A DNA stretch of 45,530 nucleotides from NCBI GenBank assembly GCA_017539165.1, contig JAFYHN010000091.1, positions 1-45,530 of the forward strand. Reading direction: 5' to 3'. Positions 33,634-41,058 of the stretch are shown here, in pieces. The DNA is from Eubacterium sp. (lineage in GTDB: Bacteria; Bacillota; Clostridia; Lachnospirales; Lachnospiraceae). Under the pieces are notes generated by a model. It saw only the letters and a program-made list of their open reading frames with translations, searched no databases and was not told the origin of the DNA. Both the position numbers and the translations under genes were made by a program. How positions within the stretch are numbered: the first letter of the stretch is position 1; each line of letters starts with the position of its first letter.

Positions 33634-35519
33634 GTGCGCCCGACGGCGCACGTTTCTAACGGGTGAAAGTCCCTAATTCGCCCGACAGTGGGAAGGATAT
33701 AGCTGAACAGCAAGGGTGTCCACCGTGAGGTGGAATCTGAAGGAAGCTGAAGGCAAACCTCTGGTCTGACGGACAGAAATCACATATAGGCTATGTATGG
33801 GGATAAGGTCGCATTACAGATCAAAGTCCAATAACTGTACGGAACTGTGCATAGTAAATGTGGCAGATATATGGAGGGAAAGAAACGTGTGGTACTCGGG
33901 GAGGTCTCGTCAGCGGTGGAAACAGAGTATGAAGCCGTAGTAACAACGAATGGCGAGAAGTCAGCAGAAGCCATAGTACCGTGATGATTGCAAGCGTCAT
34001 GGAAAGGGCTGAACTTTAGGAGATGTCAGGAAATGAATGTGACCGAGGACAAATTTAAGGACAGACAACTTCATAATGAGGGTCATCTGCAAATGGTATC
34101 TGCGGAACAGAAAGAGTATGCAGAGGCGTCCGCTTGTTCAAGGATTGCTGAAAACACCAACATCATCACAGACTTGCAGACGACTGGACTACTGGAAGAG
34201 ATTTTACGGAGTGACAACCTTAACACGGCTTACAAGAAAGTAAAGTCCAACAAAGGCTCTGGCGGTGTGGACGGAATGGGCGTGGAAGAACTTCTAACGT
34301 ACTTGCGGAAGCACGGCAGAGAACTTAACCAACAGATTTTAGGTGGAAAGTATAAACCTAATCCAGTCAGACGGGTAGAGATACCCAAAGAAGAAAAGGG
34401 AAAGGTAAGAAAGTTGGGAATACCCACCGTGGTTGACCGTGTATATCAGCAGGCAATCGCACAGGTATTATCACCGATTTTCGAGAAACAGTTTTCAGAA
34501 AACAGTTTCGGCTTTCGCCCAAACAGAGGGGCACACGATGCCTTGAAGCAATGCCAAAGAAACGCAGATGAAGGCTACGTCTACGTGGTAGATATGGACT
34601 TGGAGAAGTTCTTTGACAATGTATGTCAGAGCAAACTTATCGAAGTACTGTCAAGAACCATAAAAGACGGAAGAGTGATATCTCTCATTCATAAATATAT
34701 GAATGCCGGAGTTGTTGCTAACGGCTTGTTTGAGAAGACAGAAATCGGCGTGCCACAAGGCGGACCACTAAGTCCATTGTTGAGTAACATAATGCTGAAT
34801 GAGTTAGACAAGGAGTTAGAACGTAGAGGACACAGATTTGTGCGGTATGCAGACGACCTAATGATTTTCTGTAAAAGCAGGAAAAGTGCCGAACGAACGC
34901 TCCAAAATATACTGCCTTACATAGAGAATAAGCTATTCCTCAAAGTAAACAGGGATAAAACGTGTGTGGCTCATATCAGTAAAGTCAAGTATCTCGGCTA
35001 TACGTTCTATAATCACAAAGGGCTTCGATTTCGAGTACACCCAAAGTCGGTGGAAAAGATGAAGAATAAACTGCGTGAATTGACGGACAGAAACAATGCT
35101 TGGAGCAATGAATATCGTATTTTGAAGCTACAACAGTACATCAGAGGATGGGTAAATTACTTCAAGTTGGCTGATATGAAAAGACTGATAAAAGAAACGG
35201 ACGAATGGCTACGTCACCGTATTAGGGCAATCTATTGGAGACAATGGAAGAAAGTGCGGACGAAGATAAGAAAGCTGCGAAGCCTCGACTTGCCCGAATG
35301 GGTAGTGTTTGAGATAGCCAACTGCCGCAAAGGAATATGGCGGTCTGCGTTGGTATTAAATCAGGCACTCACAAACAAAGAAATAGCCAATCTCGGATTC
35401 ATGTCCTTAACTGGCTATTATCTGCAAGTACGTGAAAACTAAGGAACCGCCGTATACCGAACGGTACGTACGGTGGTGTGAGAGGTCGGGGGACTATTCA
35501 AATCCCCCTCCTACTCGAT
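33634..35519 (+). mobile_element. Group II intron, IIC-like
   Basis: The 5' end GTGCGCCCGACGG matches the GUGYG consensus. The 3' part shows domain V (about 35443-35480: ACCGCCGTA / TACGGTGGT with the inner stem TACC-GAAC-GGTA), then a domain VI stem (GGGGGA...TCCCCC) and the end CTACTCGAT. The domain V triad reads CGC, as in class IIC introns (AGC in IIA/IIB). The encoded maturase lacks an endonuclease domain and the site is next to a terminator-like hairpin, both fitting IIC. The exact 3' end is uncertain by one base. Confidence 0.88.
34033..35442 (+). CDS. ltrA: Group II intron reverse transcriptase/maturase
   Basis: 469 residues from the ATG at 34033 (AGGAG 10 bases upstream); an in-frame TTG at 33988 is less likely. 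Reverse transcriptase blocks are intact: NSFGFRPNRGAHDAL, VVDMDLEKFFDNV, GVPQGGPLSPLLSNIMLNEL and the catalytic YADD in FVRYADDLMIF. The maturase X domain (GWVNYFKLADMKRLIKETDEWL) follows. There is no HNH endonuclease domain. The frame is uninterrupted, so the intron may still be mobile. Confidence 0.95.
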   Translation: MNVTEDKFKDRQLHNEGHLQMVSAEQKEYAEASACSRIAENTNIITDLQTTGLLEEILRSDNLNTAYKKVKSNKGSGGVDGMGVEELLTYLRKHGRELNQQILGGKYKPNPVRRVEIPKEEKGKVRKLGIPTVVDRVYQQAIAQVLSPIFEKQFSENSFGFRPNRGAHDALKQCQRNADEGYVYVVDMDLEKFFDNVCQSKLIEVLSRTIKDGRVISLIHKYMNAGVVANGLFEKTEIGVPQGGPLSPLLSNIMLNELDKELERRGHRFVRYADDLMIFCKSRKSAERTLQNILPYIENKLFLKVNRDKTCVAHISKVKYLGYTFYNHKGLRFRVHPKSVEKMKNKLRELTDRNNAWSNEYRILKLQQYIRGWVNYFKLADMKRLIKETDEWLRHRIRAIYWRQWKKVRTKIRKLRSLDLPEWVVFEIANCRKGIWRSALVLNQALTNKEIANLGFMSLTGYYLQVREN

Positions 35520-35566
35520 TGACATATTATAATGAAATTGATAAGATGGCTTTAACGCAGAGCGTT
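35519..35566 (+). promoter_or_regulatory. Predicted promoter and operator-like palindrome of the HTH gene
   Basis: TTGACA (35519-35524) and TAAGAT (35542-35547) are 17 bases apart; the first T is the last base of the intron. The palindrome AACGC-AGA-GCGTT (35554-35566) lies where transcription would start, a usual place for a repressor site. The -35 would also exist in the uninterrupted site, because the left exon ends in TT. Confidence 0.45.
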
Positions 35567-35591
35567 ATCATAATATATAGGGGATATAGGC

Positions 35592-35792
35592 ATGGGTAGA
35601 GGTAAAAAAGTAAAAGAACTGAGAGATAAAATGGGAATGAATCGTAGGGAGTTCAGTGATTATTTTGGAATTCCATACCGCACAGTACAGGATTGGGAGG
35701 CGGAGAAAAGAGAACTTCCGGAATATGTTCTAAGATTGATGTGGTATAAGGCGGCTATTGAGAAGAAGATAGATTTGAATAAAAATCAGTAA
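35592..35792 (+). CDS. Small helix-turn-helix DNA-binding protein
   Basis: 66 residues with one HTH of the Xre/transposase-repressor kind (MNRREFSDYFGIPYRTVQDWEAEKRELPEYVLRLM). It resembles antitoxin or repressor proteins. An AGGGG ribosome site precedes the ATG. It lies directly upstream of the ORF6N protein, with a 27-base palindrome beginning two bases after its stop; the pair could form an autoregulated unit. Confidence 0.78.
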   Translation: MGRGKKVKELRDKMGMNRREFSDYFGIPYRTVQDWEAEKRELPEYVLRLMWYKAAIEKKIDLNKNQ

Positions 35793-35793
35793 T

Positions 35794-35820
35794 CGTGAAG
35801 TCACAATTTGTGACTTCACG
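35794..35820. promoter_or_regulatory. 27-base palindrome between the HTH and ORF6N genes
   Basis: CGTGAAGTCACAA-T-TTGTGACTTCACG is perfect over 13 bases per arm. It starts 2 bases after the HTH stop and ends 2 bases before the ORF6N ribosome site, so it could be an operator, a terminator without T-run, or a translational hairpin. A covarying second copy lies inside the ORF6N gene at 36060-36084. Confidence 0.8.
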
Positions 35821-35834
35821 AAGAGGGGATGTGT

Positions 35835-36776
35835 ATGACAGTGAATAATGATGTTAATGAAATTGTTTCTATAAGTGTTAAACAAGAAGAAATAGTAAAT
35901 ATGATTTATACCATTAGAGGAAAACAAGTAATGCTGGATTCTGATTTGGCAATACTGTATGGATATGAGGTAAAGGCTTTAAATCAGCAAGTAAAGCGAA
36001 ATATAGGACGTTTTCCAGATGACTTTATGTTTCAATTGACAAAGGATGAGGTAGAAGTCGTGAAGTCGCAAATTGCGACTTCACCAAATAATAATTTTTT
36101 TGCTGGTCAGGAAGGCGGAAGAAGAAAACCCCCATACGCCTTTACTGAGCAGGGAATATACATGCTGGCAACAGTTTTGAAAGGTGAAGTTGCTGAACAG
36201 CAGAGTATTTTTATTATGCGTGCATTTCGAGAAATGCGACGATTTATTTCTAACAATGCATTACTATTTGAAAAGGTCAGTCATATTGAATTAAAGCAGC
36301 TTGAATATCAGAAGAATACAGATGAAAGATTTGATAAGGTTTTTCAGTATATCGAAGATCATGCTGAGTCTGAGCAGAAGGTTTTCTTCGATGGTCAGAT
36401 CTATGATGCATTCAGCTTTATTGTATCACTTATTCAGAAGGCACAGACAGAGATTGTCCTGATAGATAGCTATGTGGATGTTAAGACGCTTGATATTCTT
36501 TCAAAGAAGAGACAGGGCGTAGATGTTAAAATTATAACTTATGCAAATGCAAGACTATCCAATAATGACATTTCAAATTTTAATACTCAATATCCTAATC
36601 TTGTGGTGAAGAAATCACAGGTGTTTCATGATAGATTTATAATTCTTGATAGTTCTGTAGTTTATCATGTCGGAGCATCAGTAAAAGATGCTGGAAATAA
36701 GTGTTTTGGAATTTCTAAAATCGAAGATGGAGATATAATCCAAGGAATTATAAATAGAATTCAATCAATACTATAA
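35835..36776 (+). CDS. ORF6N-domain protein fused to a phospholipase-D-like domain
   Basis: 313 residues. The ORF6N domain (about 15-105: YTIRGKQVMLDSDLAILYG, VKRNIGRFPDDFMFQLT, YAFTEQGIYMLATVLKG) is a DNA-binding module of phage and accessory regions. A helical linker (about 110-185) and a PLD-like domain (about 190-313) follow, with FHDRFIILDSSVVYHVGASVKDAG, where the usual HxK reads HDR. The ATG at 35829 abuts the ribosome site GAGGGG; the ATG at 35835 is correctly spaced and is chosen. Function unknown; a regulator or nuclease of a mobile region is likely (inference). Confidence 0.82.
   Translation: MTVNNDVNEIVSISVKQEEIVNMIYTIRGKQVMLDSDLAILYGYEVKALNQQVKRNIGRFPDDFMFQLTKDEVEVVKSQIATSPNNNFFAGQEGGRRKPPYAFTEQGIYMLATVLKGEVAEQQSIFIMRAFREMRRFISNNALLFEKVSHIELKQLEYQKNTDERFDKVFQYIEDHAESEQKVFFDGQIYDAFSFIVSLIQKAQTEIVLIDSYVDVKTLDILSKKRQGVDVKIITYANARLSNNDISNFNTQYPNLVVKKSQVFHDRFIILDSSVVYHVGASVKDAGNKCFGISKIEDGDIIQGIINRIQSIL
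36060..36084. promoter_or_regulatory. Second, covarying palindrome inside the ORF6N gene
   Basis: GTGAAGTCGCAA-A-TTGCGACTTCAC is perfect over 12 bases per arm. Aligned with the palindrome at 35794 it differs only by one symmetrical pair (A..T to G..C) and the centre base, so palindromy has been kept despite change. It encodes the VKSQIATS stretch between the two parts of the ORF6N domain. Confidence 0.75.
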
Positions 36777-37065
36777 AATATTCGTTTGCCAGATCGCAGA
36801 AAGAAAATATGATTGTATTGGGCTGGTCGTAAGATAAAAGGTCCATCTTTGGCGGGGAACTTCCCTGACATTTTTTTTAACATCGGTGAAAATCAAGATA
36901 TTATCGAGCTTTACAAGGTTCCTTATAAATTAGTAAAATGATCTATATAATTACAGTTAAATAAATTATTACGCAATAAATGAAAAGGCTGAAATATTTG
37001 TAATTATAAATGATAGATTCATAAATGAAATTTCTGACGAAAGTATAAAGACAATAAAAATAGAT
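36777..37065 (+). pseudogene. Spacer with decayed coding remnants
   Basis: No intact gene. One frame reads NIGENQDIIELYKVPYKLVK then stop (ending near 36941). Another reads NEKAEIFVIINDRFINEISD and on to IDY then stop (about 36979-37070, ending just before the PLD gene). Both look like tails of real proteins without their bodies, consistent with deletion scars in an accessory region. I cannot identify the parent genes. Confidence 0.35.
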
Positions 37066-37082
37066 TATTGAAAGGGCTATAT

Positions 37083-37958
37083 ATGAATCATAGAGATAAA
37101 ATACTAAATGGTGCAACTACAGCATTTATAGATGCGTCATATAAATCCAGTGCAGCATATAAGCCATCCTTCATTTCAAATGACCATACAAATGGAGTGA
37201 AGGTGATGACTACAATAGAGGACGAACTTCGAAAATGTGAGTCCTTTGTTTTTAGTGTTGCATTTATTACTCTCGGCGGAATTACTCCACTTCTTCAGAC
37301 GCTGAAAGAACTTGAAGAGAAGGGAATTCCAGGTAAGATTCTTACAACAGATTACAACATGTTCACTGATCCGAAAGCTTTGGATAAGCTGGCAGAACTT
37401 TCTAATATAGAACTCCGGATGTATAGAGAAGAGGCTACGCTTCAGTCAGTTTATAAAGCAACTGATGAGGAAAGCCCGGCTGTGGATACTGAGAAGATAG
37501 GATTCCATACAAAAGGATATATCTTCAAGAACGATGGAACTTTTACCATACTTATTGGTTCTTCAAATATGACACAAAAAGCTCTTTCAGTTAATAAAGA
37601 GTGGAATACAAAAGTCATTTCAACTGCTGAAGGTGAAATGTATCAGAACGTAAGTAGCGCATTTGAAAAGTTGTGGAATGATAAGAATCATGCTCAGTCT
37701 TACTCTGACTTTATAGAAGAATATCGGACAAAGTATGAGACTATAAAGAAACAGAGAAAGATAGCTCTTGAAGCTGCTCGAAATGCTGCAGAAGAAGGTG
37801 GAGGCAGCTCTCAAGCAACAGCAAAAAAAGCCGGAGTAGTATCTCTGGAACAATATAAACTTAAGCCAAACTCCATGCAGGTGGACTTTTTTAATAACTT
37901 AAGTAAGCTGGTTGATGAAGGAGAAGATAAAGCTTTACTAATTAGTGCGACTGGGTAG
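37083..37958 (+). CDS. PLD-domain protein, helicase N-terminus cut at Walker A (copy A)
   Basis: 291 residues. The start is the ATG at 37083 with AAAGGG upstream (a TTG at 37068 is also in frame). It matches the N-terminal part of PLD-plus-DEAD helicases of the DUF3427 type: SFVFSVAFITLGGI, then GKILTTDYNMFTDPKAL, the PLD half-site FHTKGYIF (His142, Lys144) with GSSN (159-162), a basic helix, and the helicase lead-in LKPNSMQVDFFNNL, KALLISATG. It then stops exactly where ATGTGKT (Walker A) should continue. The PLD residues are intact, so it could work as a stand-alone nuclease-like protein (inference). A near copy lies at 39802. Confidence 0.8.
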   Translation: MNHRDKILNGATTAFIDASYKSSAAYKPSFISNDHTNGVKVMTTIEDELRKCESFVFSVAFITLGGITPLLQTLKELEEKGIPGKILTTDYNMFTDPKALDKLAELSNIELRMYREEATLQSVYKATDEESPAVDTEKIGFHTKGYIFKNDGTFTILIGSSNMTQKALSVNKEWNTKVISTAEGEMYQNVSSAFEKLWNDKNHAQSYSDFIEEYRTKYETIKKQRKIALEAARNAAEEGGGSSQATAKKAGVVSLEQYKLKPNSMQVDFFNNLSKLVDEGEDKALLISATG

Positions 37959-37959
37959 C

Positions 37960-38030
37960 GTGTAATATTGTAGAAGAAGTCGGGGAATCAAGTGTTTATG
38001 CGGTCTCCCAGCCTTCTGCATTTTGTAAAA
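37960..38030 (+). repeat. Conserved hairpin after truncated gene, copy A
   Basis: GTAGAAG (37970-37976) pairs with CTTCTGC (38013-38019), GGGGA with TCTCC inside it, and weaker pairing extends outward (TGTAATATT / ATTTTGTA). The same fold with different bases follows copy B at 40667-40737. A T-rich tail follows. Confidence 0.65.
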
Positions 38031-38099
38031 ATGTGTTTTCTTCATTCAATTACACCGATTTTGGCCCTAATAGATGTAAAATAACACAGGAGGATATAG

Positions 38100-38131
38100 C
38101 CAGATCTACTTCCGGAGTAGGTCTGGTTTTT
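38100..38131 (+). terminator. Intrinsic terminator, copy A
   Basis: CCAGATCTACT (38100-38110) and AGTAGGTCTGG (38116-38126) with TTTTT after. The about 25 bases before it (GTAAAATAACACAGGAGG) are nearly identical to those before the terminator at 40853, showing that the whole tail is part of the duplicated block. Confidence 0.88.
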
Positions 38132-38138
38132 GTTATAC

Positions 38139-38177
38139 GAGCTCCTTAACTGGTAAAAAAACACAATTAAGGAGCTC
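38139..38177. repeat. Inverted-repeat element, left flank of the ATPase gene
   Basis: GAGCTCCTTAA (38139-38149) and TTAAGGAGCTC (38167-38177) form an 11-bp perfect inverted repeat around an A-rich centre (CTGGTAAAAAAACACAA). A degenerate copy lies at 39699-39735 on the other side of the ATPase gene. Confidence 0.7.
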
Positions 38178-38183
38178 ATATGA

Positions 38184-38212
38184 TTGAATTGTTATCTAAT
38201 AAGATGTATAAT
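38184..38212 (+). promoter_or_regulatory. Predicted promoter of the ATPase gene
   Basis: TTGAAT (38184-38189) and TATAAT (38207-38212) are separated by exactly 17 bases, 34 bases before the start codon. Confidence 0.65.
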
Positions 38213-38245
38213 TGACTTAGATTATTATTTCACAAGAGGTGATTT

Positions 38246-39691
38246 ATGGTGAAAAATGAGGTTTTGATTGGAAGAAGTGAAGAAATAAATATATTAGAAA
38301 GGTATTGTGAGTCTCCCAAATCTGAGTTTGTTGCAGTATATGGCCGTAGAAGAGTCGGAAAGACATTTTTAGTAAGAGAAACGTTGGGGGATGTTTTCGA
38401 TTTTGAGTTTTCAGGATTATATGAAACACCAGCTACTGTTCAAAGGGAAGAGTTTCAGAAAGAGATAAACAGGCGGAGTAAAGAGACATCTAAAACTCCC
38501 GTTAATTGGTTTGATGCATTTGATAATCTTAAAGAATACCTCGTCTCACTTAAGAAGGAAAGAGTTGTTGTGTTCATTGATGAATTACCTTGGATGGATA
38601 CCCCCAAAAGTAATTTTCGTACGGCATTAGCTTCTTTTTGGAATGGATGGGGAAATAGAAAACCAATATTAAAATTGTATGTTTGTGGATCAGCAACTAC
38701 ATGGATGGTCGATAAATTAATTGGAGATAAAGGAGGGTTATATGGAAGAATAACAAGACCTATTTATCTTGCTCCTTTTTCACTCAGCGAAACTGAACAG
38801 TATTTGAATAATATAAAGAAGATGGGCTATAGCAAAAAGCAAATATTGGATGTATACATGGTTTTTGGAGGAATCCCTTATTATTTAGATATGTTTGATA
38901 GAAGTATACCACTGACGGTCAATATCGATAATTTATTATTTGCTGATAATGCGCCGCTTAGAAATGAATATGATTTTCTATTTAGATCATTATTTCAGGA
39001 TAGTGTTAACTACAGAAAAGTAATAGAACTTCTCTCAAAAAAACTTGTTGGACTTACCAGAGAGGAGATATCCAAGGGGAGCGGTTTGTCAGGAGGAGAA
39101 TTAAGCAAAATACTGTCTAATCTTTCATCCTGTGATTTTATTAGAGGATATATGGCTCCTAAAAAGAAGGAGCGTAACCAAATGTATCAGCTCACGGATA
39201 TGTTTTCGTTATTTTATTTGAGATTTGTTAAAACTGCCCCAAGAGCTAATGAAAACTATTGGACAAATCTGATGAATTCTGGGAAAAAGAATTCTTGGAC
39301 TGGATATGCTTTTGAACAAGTGTGTCTTCATCATATTAAGCAGATTAAGAAAAAACTTGGAATATCTGGAATTGCAAGCAATGTATATGCATGGAGTCAA
39401 AAAGCTTACACAGATGCTGATGGAAATGAGTGGAATGGTGGGCAGATTGATTTAATCATTGATAGAAGTGATGATGTTATGAATCTTTGCGAAATGAAGT
39501 ATTCAAATGAAGAGTATTCTATAGATAAAAAGTATGAAAAAACTATTCGTGAAAGAAACTCTATGTTTAGGCATTCTGAGAAAACAAAAAAGGGATTAAG
39601 ATGTACATTTATTACCACTTATGGGGTCAAAGATAATATGCATAAGGAGATTGTAGATAATGAAATATTGCTTGAAGATTTGTTTGAATGA
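38246..39691 (+). CDS. ATPase_2/DUF234-family protein (AAA ATPase plus nuclease-like C-terminus)
   Basis: 481 residues. The N-terminal P-loop ATPase has Walker A GRRRVGKT (33-40), Walker B VVVFIDELPW (107-116), and ends with a winged-helix region (about 280-345: LTREEISKGSGLSGGELSKIL). The C-terminal DUF234 region (about 365-481) has GGQIDLIIDRSDDVMNLCEMKYS, a PD-(D/E)xK nuclease-like arrangement (D in QIDLI, E and K in CEMKYS). Start AGAGGTGATTTATGG is convincing. Such proteins are widespread and their role is poorly known; some sit in defence or mobile regions. It has its own promoter and is flanked by two related inverted repeats. Confidence 0.85.
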   Translation: MVKNEVLIGRSEEINILERYCESPKSEFVAVYGRRRVGKTFLVRETLGDVFDFEFSGLYETPATVQREEFQKEINRRSKETSKTPVNWFDAFDNLKEYLVSLKKERVVVFIDELPWMDTPKSNFRTALASFWNGWGNRKPILKLYVCGSATTWMVDKLIGDKGGLYGRITRPIYLAPFSLSETEQYLNNIKKMGYSKKQILDVYMVFGGIPYYLDMFDRSIPLTVNIDNLLFADNAPLRNEYDFLFRSLFQDSVNYRKVIELLSKKLVGLTREEISKGSGLSGGELSKILSNLSSCDFIRGYMAPKKKERNQMYQLTDMFSLFYLRFVKTAPRANENYWTNLMNSGKKNSWTGYAFEQVCLHHIKQIKKKLGISGIASNVYAWSQKAYTDADGNEWNGGQIDLIIDRSDDVMNLCEMKYSNEEYSIDKKYEKTIRERNSMFRHSEKTKKGLRCTFITTYGVKDNMHKEIVDNEILLEDLFE

Positions 39692-39698
39692 TTATTTT

Positions 39699-39735
39699 AG
39701 CTCCCTAAGTGGAATAAAAAGATAGTTAAGGAGTT
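39699..39735. repeat. Inverted-repeat element, right flank of the ATPase gene
   Basis: AGCTCCCTAA (39699-39708) and TTAAGGAGTT (39726-39735) around GTGGAATAAAAAGATAG. Same length, order and centre as the element at 38139, with a few substitutions. It starts 8 bases after the ATPase stop. Confidence 0.65.
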
Positions 39736-39801
39736 CTGATGTGAAATTCAAAGACTGTGTTCAGAGATTACTGTCTATGTAGATGATTGAAGGGGCTATA
39801 T

Positions 39802-40665
39802 ATGAATCATAGAGATAAAATTCTAAATGGTGCAACTACTGCTTTTATAGATGCATCATATAAATCCAGTGCTGCTTATAAGCCTTCATTTGTTTCAAAC
39901 ACATATGGTACGAAGGTATTGACTACAATAGAGGATGAACTTCGTAGATGTGATTCCTTTGTTTTTAGTGTGGCATTTATTACTCTAGGTGGAATCGAAT
40001 CCTTAAAAATGGTGCTTAAAGAGCTGAGTGATAGAGGGGTTCCGGGAAAGATACTTACTACAGATTACAACATGTTTACGGACCCTAAAGCATTGGATTT
40101 TTTAGCTGGATTATCCAATATCGAACTTAGAATGTATAGAGAAGATGTTTTGATACATCCTACTTTAGAGAATATTGAGAATGAGAATCTGGTTGTTGAT
40201 ACAGAAAAGATTGGTTTTCATACAAAAGGATATATCTTCAAGAACGATGGAACTTTTACCATACTTATTGGTTCATCTAACATGACTCAGAAAGCTCTTT
40301 CAGTTAACAAGGAGTGGAATACTAAAGTGGTTTCAACAACTGAAGGAGAAATGTACCATAACGTAAGTAGCGCATTTGAAAAGCTTTGGAATGATAATAA
40401 TCATACTCAGGCTTACTCTGACTTTATAGAAGAATATCGGACAAGGTATGAGACTATAAAGAAACAGAGAAAGATAGCTCTTGAAGCTGCTAGAAATGCG
40501 GCAGAGGCAGGCAGCTCTCAAGCAACAGCAACAAAAGCCGGAGTAGTATCTCTGGAACAATATAAACTCAAACCAAACTCCATGCAGGTGGACTTTATCA
40601 ACAACTTAAGCAAGCTGGTTGATGAAGGGCAGGACAAAGCTCTTCTCATCTCGGCTACTGGGTAG
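39802..40665 (+). CDS. PLD-domain protein, helicase N-terminus cut at Walker A (copy B)
   Basis: 287 residues, start ATG 39802 with GAAGGGG upstream. Very similar to copy A throughout; differences are concentrated in a short early segment (FVSNTYGTKVL) and the region before the PLD site (EDVLIHPTLENIENENLVV). The PLD half-site FHTKGYIF and GSSN is intact. It ends in KALLISATG then TAG at exactly the same codon as copy A. Both frames are clean despite many base changes, which argues that the short form is maintained rather than freshly broken. Confidence 0.8.
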   Translation: MNHRDKILNGATTAFIDASYKSSAAYKPSFVSNTYGTKVLTTIEDELRRCDSFVFSVAFITLGGIESLKMVLKELSDRGVPGKILTTDYNMFTDPKALDFLAGLSNIELRMYREDVLIHPTLENIENENLVVDTEKIGFHTKGYIFKNDGTFTILIGSSNMTQKALSVNKEWNTKVVSTTEGEMYHNVSSAFEKLWNDNNHTQAYSDFIEEYRTRYETIKKQRKIALEAARNAAEAGSSQATATKAGVVSLEQYKLKPNSMQVDFINNLSKLVDEGQDKALLISATG

Positions 40666-40666
40666 C

Positions 40667-40742
40667 ATGTAATAATGTAGAAGAAGTCGGGAAAAGCTAG
40701 TAAATAAGCGGTCTCCCAGCCTTCCGCATTATTACATTTTTT
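40667..40742 (+). terminator. Conserved hairpin after truncated gene, copy B, with T-run
   Basis: ATGTAATAATG (40667-40677) pairs perfectly with CATTATTACAT (40727-40737); GAAG/CTTC and TCGGGA/TCTCCC continue the stem, and TTTTTTGTTTT follows. It is the counterpart of the hairpin at 37960, with different but still paired outer bases. Confidence 0.75.
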
Positions 40743-40852
40743 GTTTTATAGCTGTTTTGGCTGATAAAATACAGAGATTAATGCGTTTTTCTTCAAACAA
40801 TTACGTTTTCTGAACGGCCGGTGAAAATGTAAAATAACATAGGAGGATACAG

Positions 40853-40884
40853 CCAGATCTACGACTAGGGTAGGTCTGGTTTTT
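40853..40884 (+). terminator. Intrinsic terminator, copy B
   Basis: CCAGATCTAC (40853-40862) and GTAGGTCTGG (40870-40879) with TTTTT after. The stem matches that at 38100; the loop differs (GACTAGG against TTCCGGA), so pairing is kept while the loop drifts. Confidence 0.85.
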
Positions 40885-40938
40885 ATTTGTTTAATGTCTT
40901 TCTGAGGGGCGAAAACCGTATAAAATGTAGCTGAAATG

Positions 40939-40947
40939 TGATATAAT
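40939..40947 (+). promoter_or_regulatory. Extended -10 promoter of the mini-gene
   Basis: TG-A-TATAAT is a consensus extended -10. No -35 is obvious, which such promoters tolerate. Transcription would begin near 40954, about 33 bases before a 23-codon frame. Confidence 0.5.
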
Positions 40948-40986
40948 TTATAAAGTATTGAATATTTACAAAGGTGGTGTGTTGTT

Positions 40987-41058
40987 ATGGGGGCATATAA
41001 AAACAAAAACCGATTTGAGAATATTGATAACATGTATTTTTCGTGTGTAAAGAAATAG
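40987..41058 (+). CDS. 23-residue mini-gene with own promoter and terminator
   Basis: An ATG with a strong ribosome site (AAAGGTGG, spacing about 9) opens a 23-codon frame (MGAYKNKNRFENIDNMYFSC then VKK, stop TAG). The peptide is polar and basic, without a membrane segment, so it does not look like a type I hydrophobic toxin. An intrinsic terminator overlaps its stop. A consensus extended -10 precedes it, giving a transcript of about 140 bases. It could be a small protein, a leader peptide for the large gene downstream, or an RNA whose frame is incidental. Confidence 0.5.
   Translation: MGAYKNKNRFENIDNMYFSCVKK

Noticed and set aside
37068-37082. TTG starts for the PLD copies (37068 and 39787)
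   Set aside because: The ATG codons 15 bases later have correctly spaced GGG-rich ribosome sites; the TTG codons do not.
37960-40737. Integron attC sites after the truncated genes
   Set aside because: The hairpins are foldable and recur after genes, but I see no GTTRRRY/RYYYAAC core sites and no integrase in the window.
33634-40742. Diversity-generating retroelement (reverse transcriptase plus repeated gene ends)
   Set aside because: The reverse transcriptase has a maturase X domain and sits within clear group II intron ends. The duplicated genes show differences of all base types, not adenine-directed ones, by eye.
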